Below, piece by piece: positions 46,392 through 55,370 of a stretch of DNA of 64,000 nucleotides; the first letter of the stretch is position 1; each line of letters starts with the position of its first letter. Made by a program: the position numbers and the translations under genes. A model generated the notes under the pieces. The model ran no database searches, was not told the DNA's origin, and saw only the letters and a list, made by a program, of their open reading frames with translations. The DNA is from Hahella chejuensis KCTC 2396 (GTDB lineage Bacteria; Pseudomonadota; Gammaproteobacteria; Pseudomonadales; Oleiphilaceae). The stretch spans positions 6,375,001 through 6,439,000 of the forward strand of contig NC_007645.1 in the NCBI RefSeq assembly GCF_000012985.1. The letters are read 5' to 3'.

Positions 46392-46630
46392 TTACACGGC
46401 TCCCACATGTAACACCCCATATGCCGTCTGAATGGCGTTTTTCAGCACCCACTTGGATAGTCCAGTTTCTTCCTTCAGAACCCGATACGCCTCCTTGCGG
46501 GACCTGGTATGGTCAGCATAGCGATCGTCGGTAAAGAACTGGAGTGCCGCAGCCTGGGCGCGGTAGCGTCTGATCAACTGCTCCGGCTTTTGACGGCTTG
46601 GCGCCCAGTACTGGAGTTAAATCCGGCTCT
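46392..46630 (-). pseudogene. C-terminal remnant of an island gene
   Basis: An open frame without a proper start reads QYWAPSRQKPEQLIRRYRAQ, then AALQFFTDDRYADHTRSRKE and AYRVLKEETGLSKWVLKNAI, closing at GVLHVGAV. The composition looks like real, helical protein, but it begins after a stop inside the GST 3' end. It overlaps the GST gene in another frame, so it probably marks the island's right junction. Family not recognised. Confidence 0.45.
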
Positions 46631-47241
46631 GCTTTTTGCATGGCTCGCTGATATGCTGGCCGTGCGCCGATACGTTGCAGGTAGGCCAAGATATTTGGGT
46701 ATTGTGAGAGGTCGTAGGGTTTAAACAGTCTCATCGTGGTGAGTGAGAAGATGATCATGATATCTGCGGCGGTCAGGGTGTCACCGGTGAGGTAGTCTGA
46801 TTCGCCCAGTTTCTTTTCCATCATGGATAGCATCAATTGGAAGCGTTCTTTGGCCATCGCCAGAGGAGCGTTGTTACCTGAGGCGTCGACGCGCTCCAGC
46901 GATAGCATTCTTAATATAAGCGCCTGAAACGTTCCGTTGGCGAAGTGGAGCCAATACAGATAGTCGGTGTAGCCGGGCGCTCCTGGCTTAATCGTCATGC
47001 CGCCGCGGCCATAGACCTCCACCAGATATTCTATGATGGCCCCGGACTCGCCGAGCACAAGGTCGCCGTCAGTAATGACCGGCGCCACGCCGAGGGGATG
47101 CAGGGATTTATAGTCCGGCGGAGCCATCTTGTTATCCGCACGGCGTTGATAACATTTCAGTTCGTAGTCGAGCTTAAGTTCCTCGCAAAGCCAGACGATT
47201 CTCTCCGACTGGGAGAGACCTAAATGATGTATAGTCAGCAT
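46513..47241 (-). CDS. Glutathione S-transferase, C-terminus altered
   Basis: 242 aa from MLTIHHLGLSQSERIVWLCE: thioredoxin-like GSH-binding half with HPLGVAPVITDGDLVLGESG, then the all-helical half (LTGDTLTAADIMIIFSLTTM; YLQRIGARPAYQRAMQKAEP). Homologues end soon after AEPDLTPVLGAKP; here the frame runs about 25 residues further (SKAGAVDQTLPRPGCG...), through sequence that codes for something else in another frame. So the native stop seems lost at the island edge, but the enzyme core is whole. It is divergent from an AraC regulator. Upstream codons before the chosen ATG are unlikely to be used. Confidence 0.85.
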   Translation of the reverse strand: MLTIHHLGLSQSERIVWLCEELKLDYELKCYQRRADNKMAPPDYKSLHPLGVAPVITDGDLVLGESGAIIEYLVEVYGRGGMTIKPGAPGYTDYLYWLHFANGTFQALILRMLSLERVDASGNNAPLAMAKERFQLMLSMMEKKLGESDYLTGDTLTAADIMIIFSLTTMRLFKPYDLSQYPNILAYLQRIGARPAYQRAMQKAEPDLTPVLGAKPSKAGAVDQTLPRPGCGTPVLYRRSLC

Positions 47242-47400
47242 GTCCTTCGTTTTCCTATATGTCTGTTGAGATAAGCTTGATCTGATGATACAGAAGTATA
47301 TTTGCGACACCTGCGCCGAGACGTTCATAAGCTGTGCTCAAACGATCAATGCGTTTTAGGCGCTTGAGCGCAGACATATAAAACCTATCCCGCGGACCGA

Positions 47401-48237
47401 ATGAACACAGACACTTCTATTAAACGGACAGTGATCTCCAGAGAAGGCGTTGGGACCACAGCGTCGATCCTTACGCGAAATGATCTGTTCATAGGAAAAT
47501 TCGTCACCGATTACCCAACGTTTATCTTGGTGAAGCGTGGGAAAAAGACTTTGTACTCAGGGGAGCGACGCGTCGCCCTGCTTCCAGGCGACGCCGTCGC
47601 TATCGCAGCAGGCGCCGCCTGCGACGTTCAGAATGAAACAGACGAAGGTCTGTTCGAGGCCGATTGGATTGTTTGCGCACGTAACATTATTTGCGGAATA
47701 GAGCCCAGGTTTCCAAAGCATAAAAAAGTGCAAAGCATTGTTTCCCTGCAAGGACTGGGAAAAGAGTTCGCCCTCACCTTCGAGCGTGGTCTGCAAGCTA
47801 TAAAGGAACCGCAGGCAACACCAGATTTAGTTGCAGAACATCGAGTGTGCGAACTTTTACAATGGTTAGCGAATGCGGGATACGTCTTTAGATCCAATGA
47901 GCGAGCGGATATTCAGCGAAAAGTACGTTTACTGATTGGCGCGGAGCCGGACAAGAAGTGGTCCTCGCAAGATATTGCCGAATCGCTGGCCCTGAGCGAG
48001 GCGACGCTTAGACGCAAACTGGCGAAAGAAGGAAATGCATTCAGCGAGATACTTGTGGATGTTCGGATGTCTTTAGCCTTGTCATTGCTGCAGTCAACCG
48101 ACGCCGCCATCGCCAGTATCGCCTATCAAGTCGGGTATGAGTCAGCTTCGCGCTTCTCTGTGCGATTCAAGCAACGTTTTGGCTTCTCACCAACGGCTAT
48201 CCGAAACGGGAAGGCGACTGGACAGGGAAGTTTGTAA
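47401..48237 (+). CDS. AraC-family transcriptional regulator
   Basis: 278 aa. The N-terminal part is a cupin-like sensor (FVTDYPTFILVKRGKKTLYS, ALLPGDAVAIAAGA). The C-terminal 100 residues contain the two AraC helix-turn-helices: WSSQDIAESLALSEATLRRK and ASIAYQVGYESASRFSVRFK, then RFGFSPTAIR. The arrangement resembles GadX/GadW-type regulators. It is divergent from the GST gene with a 159-bp spacer, so it may control it; the ligand is unknown. No clear RBS at the ATG. Intact. Confidence 0.9.
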   Translation: MNTDTSIKRTVISREGVGTTASILTRNDLFIGKFVTDYPTFILVKRGKKTLYSGERRVALLPGDAVAIAAGAACDVQNETDEGLFEADWIVCARNIICGIEPRFPKHKKVQSIVSLQGLGKEFALTFERGLQAIKEPQATPDLVAEHRVCELLQWLANAGYVFRSNERADIQRKVRLLIGAEPDKKWSSQDIAESLALSEATLRRKLAKEGNAFSEILVDVRMSLALSLLQSTDAAIASIAYQVGYESASRFSVRFKQRFGFSPTAIRNGKATGQGSL

Positions 48238-48264
48238 GTCACTCCCCCGTCTCAAGCCAAAAGC

Positions 48265-48652
48265 CAAATCACCAATCGGGCTCCCCTCCTCGCCATCGTT
48301 CAGCACCCGTACGCCCCAGAGTTTGTCGCTGTCAGGAATCGGGCCCGGCTCTTTGTATTCGCCGGCGCGAACGTAAACGGTCTCCCCCGCCACCGCTGTG
48401 GCGGCCGCTTTTTGCAGCGTCTTCCAGGGGCCGGTTCCGCCTTCTGAGGTCAGATGACCATCGTTGGCGTCGTCGCCGGTCGGGGCTGACATAGCGCGCC
48501 CCCGAGACAATCTCAACCTCTTCAGGGCCTGAATCGCCGCCATTGCCAGGCGCATCGCTGGCAGCGTCGCCCACGCCCTCACTTCCTCCGCCACAGGCGC
48601 TCAACGTGAAACACATCAAAGCCGCCAAGCTCAGTTTCTTATTTTTCATCAA
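48265..48652 (-). pseudogene. Broken lipoprotein gene (DUF1565-like beta-helix start)
   Basis: The first frame reads MMKNKKLSLAALMCFTLSAC with a lipobox cysteine, then a G/S/D-rich linker and SGARYVSP. After that the sense continues only in the next frame: TGDDANDGHLTSEGGTGPWK then TLQKAAATAVAGETVYVRAG, the start of a right-handed beta-helix of the DUF1565/pectate-lyase type. One extra G near 48481 explains the shift. The rest of the gene is missing: homology-like text stops near 48270, just before the AraC stop. So it is both frameshifted and truncated. Confidence 0.75.
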
Positions 48653-48860
48653 ACTTCCCCATAAAAACTCCGTTAGAGGGGCAGTCTAGTGAATCGAACT
48701 CCTCCATCGGATAGTTGATTGGATCTCGGCTGATTGTATGTCCTGCTTTCCTCATAAATTGAATTCTCCCACATTGACTTCTACAGTGGGGGTAAGAGGT
48801 ATGCCGGAGGAAAGGACAAACAGGCGCGAATCTGGGTCATCGATATTTGCAGGAGGAGTT

Positions 48861-50135
48861 ATGATGGATAACGTCAGCGGTCGTTATTTCAAAGACGCCG
48901 AGTACCAACGTCGACGCACTCAGGTGAGAGCCGGCATGGCGTCGCGGGGCCTGGACGCCTGCCTGATCGCCAGTCCCGAAAACATTTATTACCTCACCGG
49001 CTTGGATCATCAAGGTTACTTCGCCTGCCAGTTATTGATCCTGCCCGCTAACGGCCAGCCTGTACTCATCACCCGCGCCATGGAGAAAGCCACTGTGCGC
49101 GACCAGGCGCCGGACGTCACGCATATTGGCTATACTGACGGCAGTGAGCCGCCTCCCGGAGACGATGAAGTCGCGATTTCCGAAGACACTTGGTCTATGA
49201 CTATGGGAGCGCCAACTCGGGACGCCACCCGTAAACGCCCCAATCTGATGCCGACCGCCGCGGTGAGAGAGACCGTTAAAGCCTTGCATGACACGGGGCT
49301 GGGACAAGGCGTCATCGGCATCGATATGAACAGCACCTTTCTGCCCTACTCCATTGCGGAAGGCGTCATGAACGGCGTTCCTGATGCAGAGTGGCGGCAA
49401 CTGGACAACCTGGTGGACGACGTACGCATCGTTCAGTCCCCTGCAGAATTAGAACTCACGCGGGAAGCCGCCGCCATCTCCGACTCCATGATGCTCTCCG
49501 CCATCGCCGCCGCAGGACCTGGGGTGAACGCCCGGGAAATCATGGCTGCAATTTATGACGCCATGTTCCGCCGCGGCGGCACTTATCCCGGATTCGTGCC
49601 CCTGGTGCGCTCAACCCGCACTCTGGCTCACGAGCACGGCACGTGGGAGGACATGGCGCTGGAGCGGGGCGACCTGTTGTTTCTGGAAATGGCGGGCTGC
49701 GTGCGCCGCTACCATGCGCCTATCGGCCGCTTCGTATTTGTCGGCGAAGCGCCCAAGGAAGCGCAACGGGTCAATACTATTTGCCGAGAAGCCATGCTGG
49801 CCGCCGCAGACGCCATCAAACCCGGCGTACGGGCCGGAGATGTATACGAGACCTGGCAGGCTGTGCTGGATCGCAACAATCTGGCGCACTATTCCCGTCA
49901 TCACTGCGGTTACTCCATCGGCATCGGCTACCCGCCAAGCTGGTCCGGCAGCGGCGTGCCTGTGGGGCTTCGTCGTAATTCCGACTTACAGCTGCGGGAG
50001 GGCATGACCTTTCACCTGATGAGCTGGCTGCTCAACTCCGGCCTCGGCGACGCTTTCTTATCCGACACCGTGGAAGTCACCGCCAGCGGCTGCGAATTTT
50101 TAACCACAGTCAGCCGCGAAGTGTTGTATCGTTAA
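48861..50135 (+). CDS. doeA: M24-type ectoine hydrolase-like protein (DoeA/EutD)
   Basis: 424 aa from an ATG (a second lies one codon later) after AGGAGGAG. It has an N-terminal creatinase-like domain (SPENIYYLTGLDHQGYFACQ) and an M24 pita-bread domain (FLEMAGCVRRYHAPIGR; HHCGYSIGIGYPPSW; LREGMTFHLMSWLLNSGLGD). The DxxxD metal acids of aminopeptidase P are not where expected; RYH.P, GYSIGI.YPP.W and GMTFH.M match ectoine hydrolases as I remember them. That enzyme opens the ectoine ring to N-acetyl-diaminobutyrate. The downstream aldehyde dehydrogenase and M20 deacylase support this. Other creatinase-type substrates remain possible. Confidence 0.65.
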   Translation: MMDNVSGRYFKDAEYQRRRTQVRAGMASRGLDACLIASPENIYYLTGLDHQGYFACQLLILPANGQPVLITRAMEKATVRDQAPDVTHIGYTDGSEPPPGDDEVAISEDTWSMTMGAPTRDATRKRPNLMPTAAVRETVKALHDTGLGQGVIGIDMNSTFLPYSIAEGVMNGVPDAEWRQLDNLVDDVRIVQSPAELELTREAAAISDSMMLSAIAAAGPGVNAREIMAAIYDAMFRRGGTYPGFVPLVRSTRTLAHEHGTWEDMALERGDLLFLEMAGCVRRYHAPIGRFVFVGEAPKEAQRVNTICREAMLAAADAIKPGVRAGDVYETWQAVLDRNNLAHYSRHHCGYSIGIGYPPSWSGSGVPVGLRRNSDLQLREGMTFHLMSWLLNSGLGDAFLSDTVEVTASGCEFLTTVSREVLYR

Positions 50136-50144
50136 CAAAAGTTG

Positions 50145-50163
50145 CGGACGCCTTCGGCGTCCG
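50145..50163 (+). terminator. Hairpin between the M24 and dehydrogenase genes
   Basis: CGGACGCC/GGCGTCCG form an 8-bp stem with a TTC loop 9 bp past the M24 stop, followed by TTGACAG rather than a T-run. It could be an attenuator or a weak terminator that lowers read-through into the next genes. Confidence 0.45.
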
Positions 50164-50217
50164 TTGACAGACCACAGGGAAGAAAGCAACGGCGGCTCAT
50201 GACAAGTCCGCCGGAAA

Positions 50218-50400
50218 ATGGAGACGTCCGTGAACGCTACGCCTCAAGGCTACAGCCAAAATCTTACTCAGTTCCCGCCCCAACCGGATTGGGAATGCAG
50301 CACTGTCCGTTTCTTCACTTCTATTGACACCACCCACTCAGACATCGACCGCTTTACAGAAGTAAACGGCGGAATGGCAAAGCAGGAGGCCTCGCAATGA
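50218..50400 (+). CDS. Possible 60-aa ORF before the aldehyde dehydrogenase
   Basis: METSVNATPQGYSQNLTQFP..., closing at GGMAKQEASQ. Its stop overlaps the dehydrogenase ATG as ATGA, which would suit coupling, and it fills the 260-bp spacer. No Shine-Dalgarno worth the name and no recognised family, so it may be chance. Confidence 0.3.
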   Translation: METSVNATPQGYSQNLTQFPPQPDWECSTVRFFTSIDTTHSDIDRFTEVNGGMAKQEASQ

Positions 50401-51824
50401 GCATGATTGAAGTCTACAACCCCTTCACCCGTGAACTGGAGTTCTCGCAACCCTCAGAGTCCTTCGAGGCGGTGAGCGCACGCATTAACGACGCACAAGA
50501 CGCCTCCTATTACTGGCGCAGATTTAAGCCGGAGGAGCGCGCCGAGCATGTGATGAGCGCCCTGGACTACTTCCGGCGCCATCGCGGCGATATCGCCAGG
50601 AGCATCACCCGGGAAGTCGGTAAGCCTCTGAAGGCCGCGGGAGAAGAGCTGGATTTCATGCTCGAACGCGCGGAGTACCTCTGTCGCTTCGCCAAAGACG
50701 GGGCCTTGCTGCCAAGCCGGCATCCCGAGTATGACGACGCCAGTTTTGAAGGCCGCATTGAGTGTCGCGCCAAAGGCGTGGTCTACATCATTACGCCCTG
50801 GAACTACCCTCTGTTCTGCGCCATCAACGGCGCTGTCTGCGCCCTGCTGAGCGGCAGCGCCGTAGCGCTTAAGCACACCACCGCCCCGTCCGTCGGCGCT
50901 CACTTTGAAAAAGCCTTCGGCGTCATGGCCGGCATTGAGAACCTGCTCGTCAATGTCACCGTGGATTTCGATGTTTCCGCACGCATCATAGAAGAAGCCG
51001 ACATCAACCATGTGGTTTTCACCGGATCGGTAAAAGGCGGGCGCGCCATTCAACAAAGCGTCGCCAAACGCGCGTTCAACGACGTAGCTGATCCATTCAT
51101 CGCCTGTTCTCTGGAGCTCGGAGGCAGCGACGCCGCTTATATCGCCGAAGACGCAGATCTTGATGACGCCGCTTTCTGGGCAGTGAGAATCGGACGCCTG
51201 CACAACTCGGGACAATCCTGCTGCGCCGTCAAGCGCATCTATGCCCACGCCAGCATCTACGACGCTTTTCTGGACAAAGCGCTAGCCATCATGGAAGAGC
51301 AGAAATGCGGCGATCCTATGGAGGAGTCAACAACCTTGGGCCCCCTGCATGGCGGCGAGCCGACGGTGAACAATCTGCTGGCGATGACGCAGGAAGCGCA
51401 ACGGGACGGAGCCCGGCTATTGTCTGGCGGCGCCACAGAGCGCATCGGCGTCGTCAATTTCCTCAAACCTACGTTGCTGGCTGACGTAAAGCCAGACATG
51501 CGCGTCTTGCAGGAAGAAACCTTCGGCCCTGTTCTACCGGTGATGTCTGTCAGCAACGATGATGAAGCCATTGAACAAGCGCTGAATAGCGCCTATGGTC
51601 TGACCTCTTCTATCTTCACGACGTCCCGGCAGCGCGCCGAGCAGTACATCACGGCCATGGAAACCGGCACTGTTTTCGTCAACCGCTGTAATTTCGTGGA
51701 TGCGCGCCTGGGGTGGATAGGCCAGCGCAGTTCCGGCAATGGCTCACTGGCGCTGGCGCCGGAAGGACTTCAGGCCTTCAGCGCCCGTAAATCCGTCAAT
51801 CTGGACCCAAGCAAGCTGCGCTGA
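50397..51824 (+). CDS. Aldehyde dehydrogenase, candidate DoeC
   Basis: 475 aa NAD(P)-dependent aldehyde dehydrogenase. Core motifs: TPWNYPLFCAI, VFTGSVKGGRAIQQ, the general-base glutamate in LELGGSDAAY, the nucleophile in NSGQSCCAVKRIY, and EETFGPVLPVM. AGGAGG lies 9 nt before the ATG. In ectoine breakdown DoeC oxidises aspartate-semialdehyde to aspartate, and the position between an M24 hydrolase and an M20 deacylase suggests that. By sequence alone it resembles succinate-semialdehyde-type dehydrogenases as well. The aminotransferase DoeD, which makes the semialdehyde, is not in this window. Confidence 0.85.
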   Translation: MSMIEVYNPFTRELEFSQPSESFEAVSARINDAQDASYYWRRFKPEERAEHVMSALDYFRRHRGDIARSITREVGKPLKAAGEELDFMLERAEYLCRFAKDGALLPSRHPEYDDASFEGRIECRAKGVVYIITPWNYPLFCAINGAVCALLSGSAVALKHTTAPSVGAHFEKAFGVMAGIENLLVNVTVDFDVSARIIEEADINHVVFTGSVKGGRAIQQSVAKRAFNDVADPFIACSLELGGSDAAYIAEDADLDDAAFWAVRIGRLHNSGQSCCAVKRIYAHASIYDAFLDKALAIMEEQKCGDPMEESTTLGPLHGGEPTVNNLLAMTQEAQRDGARLLSGGATERIGVVNFLKPTLLADVKPDMRVLQEETFGPVLPVMSVSNDDEAIEQALNSAYGLTSSIFTTSRQRAEQYITAMETGTVFVNRCNFVDARLGWIGQRSSGNGSLALAPEGLQAFSARKSVNLDPSKLR

Positions 51825-51860
51825 TGCGCCGCCTTTCCTATCACCATCAATGAGGCCCCT

Positions 51861-53162
51861 ATGAGCGGTTTTCCCGATTTCCCAAACTCAGCGCAGCAGG
51901 AAACGCTGAGCGCCATACGACGCAGTTTTCATCGCGAACCTGAACTGTCCTGGACCGAGTTTCGCACCAGTGCGCGTTTATGCGCGGAACTGACGGAACT
52001 GGGTTTCAAGATTCAGTACGGCAAGGACTTGTATGGCGAACGCACGCCCTCCAATCCGCCCGAAGCGGAGGTCTCGCGACAGGCTTATGCTCGCGCCGAA
52101 GCCGCCCTGGGGAGAAATAATTCTTATCTCACCGCTATGGCGGGCAATCGCACTGGACTCTGCGCCACCCTGGAGGGAGGCCACCCTGGTCCGGTGTGGG
52201 GGTTCCGTTTCGATATCGACGCCTTACCCATCCAGGAAAGCCGCGACCACTCGCACCCTCCCGCCGCGCAAGGGTTCGCCTCGGACAACCCCGGCGTCAT
52301 GCACGCCTGCGGCCATGACGGACATCTGACCATCGGACTGGGACTCGCGCAGCGCCTTGCCGCCACGCGAGAACAATGGTGCGGCCGGGTTCACCTGTTT
52401 TTCCAGCCCGCAGAGGAAGTCGGCGGCGGCGGGGTCGTCTTCGCGGACCTGCCGCAATTACATGAGGTAGAGCGCTTCATGACCCTGCACCTGGGTATCG
52501 TCGACGCCTATCAGATCATCTGTGACGCCACCTGGATTTGCGCAAAGATCTACGACGTCCGGTTTCGAGGACGCGCCAGTCACGCCGGCAATGCGCCGCA
52601 GGATGGACGCAACGCCTTATTGGCCGCTTGTCAGGCGGTCCAGGGGTTATACGCCCTGCCGCGACATAGCGGCGGGTTGTCGCGAATCAATGTCGGACGC
52701 TTCCATTCCGCCAACGCCCATAATGTCATTGCTGACGATGTGTATTTCCGCTATGAAGTGCGCGGCGCCAATAACGATGTCGCCGATTATATGGCGCAGC
52801 AGGCGGAGCAAGTATTGGGCGGCGCGGCGATGATGAATGGCGTGGAATATGAGAAAACCACCTTCGCCGAATTCTCGGGTTGGCCTAACAGCCCGGAACT
52901 GGCGGAAAAAGTGGAGAAGGTTGCGCGCGATTTGGGGCTGCCGGAGGAATTACTGCAACGCCCTTATCTGGTTCCCGCCAGCGAAGACGCCGGCTACATG
53001 GTGCGGCGGGTGCGGGACCAGGGCGGTCTGGCCACCCATCTGATATTGGGTTGTCCGGTAGGAGACGGACACCACAGCTGCGCATTTGATTTTGACGAGC
53101 GTTTGCTGCCCTGGGGCGTGGAGCTGTTTTATCGGATGGTGGCCGACGGCGAGAAGGAATAA
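51861..53162 (+). CDS. M20D amidohydrolase, AbgA/DoeB2-like
   Basis: 433 aa zinc deacylase. HREPELSWTEFRTSARLCAE opens the M20D fold; metal-ligand text includes FRFDIDALPIQE, HACGHDGHLTIGLGLA and FQPAEEVGGGG; the lid domain has GRASHAGNAPQDGRNALLAA; the last ligand is in GDGHHSCAFDFDE. It is close to AbgA, the aminobenzoyl-glutamate hydrolase subunit, but no AbgB partner is adjacent. In the context of M24 and aldehyde dehydrogenase genes it fits removal of acetate from N-acetyl-diaminobutyrate (the M20-type DoeB2). Both readings are plausible. A strong hairpin spans its stop. Confidence 0.8.
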   Translation: MSGFPDFPNSAQQETLSAIRRSFHREPELSWTEFRTSARLCAELTELGFKIQYGKDLYGERTPSNPPEAEVSRQAYARAEAALGRNNSYLTAMAGNRTGLCATLEGGHPGPVWGFRFDIDALPIQESRDHSHPPAAQGFASDNPGVMHACGHDGHLTIGLGLAQRLAATREQWCGRVHLFFQPAEEVGGGGVVFADLPQLHEVERFMTLHLGIVDAYQIICDATWICAKIYDVRFRGRASHAGNAPQDGRNALLAACQAVQGLYALPRHSGGLSRINVGRFHSANAHNVIADDVYFRYEVRGANNDVADYMAQQAEQVLGGAAMMNGVEYEKTTFAEFSGWPNSPELAEKVEKVARDLGLPEELLQRPYLVPASEDAGYMVRRVRDQGGLATHLILGCPVGDGHHSCAFDFDERLLPWGVELFYRMVADGEKE

Positions 53163-53175
53163 CCTCGCCGTCGGC
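53142..53175. terminator. Bidirectional terminator between convergent genes
   Basis: GCCGACGGCGAG and CTCGCCGTCGGC form a 12-bp perfect stem with a 10-nt loop, overlapping the M20 stop and ending 14 bp before the BCCT stop. No T-tract on either side, but the position suits both strands. Confidence 0.6.
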
Positions 53176-53188
53176 GCAGACAGTGCGA

Positions 53189-55162
53189 TTAACGCAGCAG
53201 ATGCAGGAAGTGCATGTGTTTGTGGTACTGGTCGATGATGTCGTTGATTACCGCGACTTTGCTCCAGCCCATCACATCGTAGTCCTGCCCGCCTTCGCGC
53301 AAATGCACTTCGGCGCGGTAGTAGCGCACCTCTTCCGGCGCGTCCTCAATGGACTCTTCCGGTTGAATGAAGTTCGGCTTCACATGAGAACGACTGCGCA
53401 CCTCGTAAACGAAGTCCACCTCGTTGCCCAACAACACTGTCAGTCGCACGCGATGGCGTTCTCGGTCCTCTTCCACATGCGCGTCCAGTTCATGCTCCCG
53501 CAGCTCTTTGCAAACGGACTCACAGGCGGGCTTGGCGATGCTTCCCAAAAAGCGATTGACGTTCTCCTTATCCGGGTAGTCGACAATATTGGACAAGCGG
53601 TCGCGCCAGTTTTCATCATGCACCATGGGCGCCGCCGGCTGCACATTGAGCTGCAGACTGTCCCGTTTGAATGCGTCAATGCGCAGGGCTTTGATCAGAC
53701 CATAAGTGGCGATCAGCAACACCACAGCGAACGGCAGCGCGCTGGCGATGGTCATGGTCTGCAATGCGCCCAGGCCGCCCGCCGCCAACAGCACCGCGGC
53801 GACCACGCCCTCGCCGCCGGCCCAATAGACTCGCTGCCACACAGGCGTATCGTCACGCCCATTGGAGCAGAGCATATCCACCACCATGGAACCGGAGTCC
53901 GAGGACGTCACGAAGAACACAATCACCATCACTGTCGCCAATAGCGACAATATGCCTGAGAAAGGGAATTGCTCGAGAAACGCAAACAACGCAATGGTGA
54001 CGTCGCTGGACACCGTATCTCCCAGTGACGTCAGGCCGTCATTAAGAATCATATTAATGGCGGTGTTGCCGAAAAAGGTCATCCACATCAGGGTGAACCC
54101 CGTGGGAACGAACAGTACGCCCATGGCGAATTCGCGGATGGTGCGTCCACGGGATACCCGCGCGATAAACAGCCCCACAAACGGCGCCCAGGACATCCAC
54201 CAGCCCCAGTACAGAATCGTCCAGCCACCGATCCAATCGGTTTTCTCATAAGCGAACAAATTAAAGGTGTTGCGTACGATATCGGAAGCATAGGAACCCA
54301 GGTTCTGCACAAACGCTTGCAGCAGAAACACCGTGGGTCCAGCCAGTAGCACGAAGGCCAACAGAAGCACCGCTAACGCCATATTCAATTCGGACAGGCG
54401 GCGAATGCCTTTGTCGAGCCCGGTGGTGACGGAAAGTATCGCCAGGAACGTCACGAAGACAATCAACACCACCTGCGTCGTCAAACCCACAGGAATATCA
54501 AAGAGATGATTCAAGCCGGAATTCACCTGCAACACGCCGTAGCCCAGAGAGGTAGCCACGCCAAACAGGGTGCCGATGACGGCGAAGATATCCACGGCAT
54601 GGCCGATAGGGCCGTATATTTTCTCACCAATCAACGGATACAGAGCGGAACGCAGCGTCAGCGGTAAACCGTGGCGATAGCTGAAGAACGCCAGGATCAG
54701 CGCCACAATGGCGTATATCGCCCAGGCATGCAGGCCCCAGTGGAAAAAGGTGATTTTCATGGCTTCGCGAGCCGCCTGCACTGTACCGCCGTCGCCGACT
54801 GGCGGCGACAAAAAGTGCATCACCGGCTCCGCCACGCCGAAGAACATCAGGCCGATGCCCATACCGGCGGAAAACAACATGGCGAACCAGGTGATGTAGG
54901 AATAATCCGGAGTGGAGTGATCTGGACCCAGTTTGATCTCGCCATAACGGGACAACCCGAGAAAGCAGACAGTGATCAAAATGATCGCCACTGTCAGCAC
55001 GTAAAACCAACTGGCGTTGGCGACAATGGCCGCCTGCAGCTCAGTGAACAACTCGCTGGCTTTCTCAGGGAAGAGCGCCGCAAAGGCCACCAGCAATACA
55101 ATCAGTCCAGAGGAGGTAAAAAAGACAGGGGGATTTAAACGCGCTTTCGGGCTCCCATTCAT
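53189..55162 (-). CDS. BCCT-family osmolyte transporter
   Basis: 657 aa with twelve predicted helices and the BCCT signature: FSAGMGIGLMFFGVAEPV and the tryptophan-rich WTILYWGWWMSWAPFVGLFI. The cytoplasmic C-terminus is long (about 150 residues after the last helix, ending YHKHMHFLHLLR), as in sodium- or proton-coupled BetT choline/betaine carriers, where it senses osmolarity. It is convergent with the ectoine-like catabolic genes, so it could supply their substrate, but choline, betaine, ectoine or carnitine are all possible. Its promoter lies in the 208-bp spacer before the LysR gene. Confidence 0.92.
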   Translation of the reverse strand: MNGSPKARLNPPVFFTSSGLIVLLVAFAALFPEKASELFTELQAAIVANASWFYVLTVAIILITVCFLGLSRYGEIKLGPDHSTPDYSYITWFAMLFSAGMGIGLMFFGVAEPVMHFLSPPVGDGGTVQAAREAMKITFFHWGLHAWAIYAIVALILAFFSYRHGLPLTLRSALYPLIGEKIYGPIGHAVDIFAVIGTLFGVATSLGYGVLQVNSGLNHLFDIPVGLTTQVVLIVFVTFLAILSVTTGLDKGIRRLSELNMALAVLLLAFVLLAGPTVFLLQAFVQNLGSYASDIVRNTFNLFAYEKTDWIGGWTILYWGWWMSWAPFVGLFIARVSRGRTIREFAMGVLFVPTGFTLMWMTFFGNTAINMILNDGLTSLGDTVSSDVTIALFAFLEQFPFSGILSLLATVMVIVFFVTSSDSGSMVVDMLCSNGRDDTPVWQRVYWAGGEGVVAAVLLAAGGLGALQTMTIASALPFAVVLLIATYGLIKALRIDAFKRDSLQLNVQPAAPMVHDENWRDRLSNIVDYPDKENVNRFLGSIAKPACESVCKELREHELDAHVEEDRERHRVRLTVLLGNEVDFVYEVRSRSHVKPNFIQPEESIEDAPEEVRYYRAEVHLREGGQDYDVMGWSKVAVINDIIDQYHKHMHFLHLLR

Positions 55163-55370
55163 AATGTGTCCTTAAGTCGTCGTGCATTTGATTCGATAAG
55201 GTCGCAGGACGCGCATCCCACGAGCCTTAGAGTTACCTAGCAATCGCAGTGCGTCAGAGTCAGGTCCAACGTCTTCCGCGATCATGTAGACAGGTTGTTC
55301 AACAACCAATTACGCGTGCCTAAACAGGCGCTTTACCCTGCCTAGTATACCTCATCGGGCGCGCCTATGC

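Larger units (their letters stand above)
38709..46620. mobile_element. Genomic (defence) island beside a tRNA, no integrase seen
   Basis: From the tRNA 3' end to the GST junction the sequence is visibly more AT-rich than the flanks, gene content changes to defence and HTH-metallopeptidase modules, and Pseudomonas-type synteny stops. No integrase, transposase or relaxase gene is present and I found no second copy of the tRNA 3' end near the right edge. It is probably an eroded element or one exchanged by flanking recombination. The right edge near 46620 is inferred from a reading-frame junction with the GST gene. Confidence 0.6.

Noticed and set aside
38709-46620. Intact prophage or integrative element
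   Set aside because: No integrase, structural, replication or transfer genes are present.
53183-53944. 253-codon frame antisense to the BCCT transporter
   Set aside because: Histidine- and glutamine-rich antisense translation of the transporter's C-terminus; no independent support.
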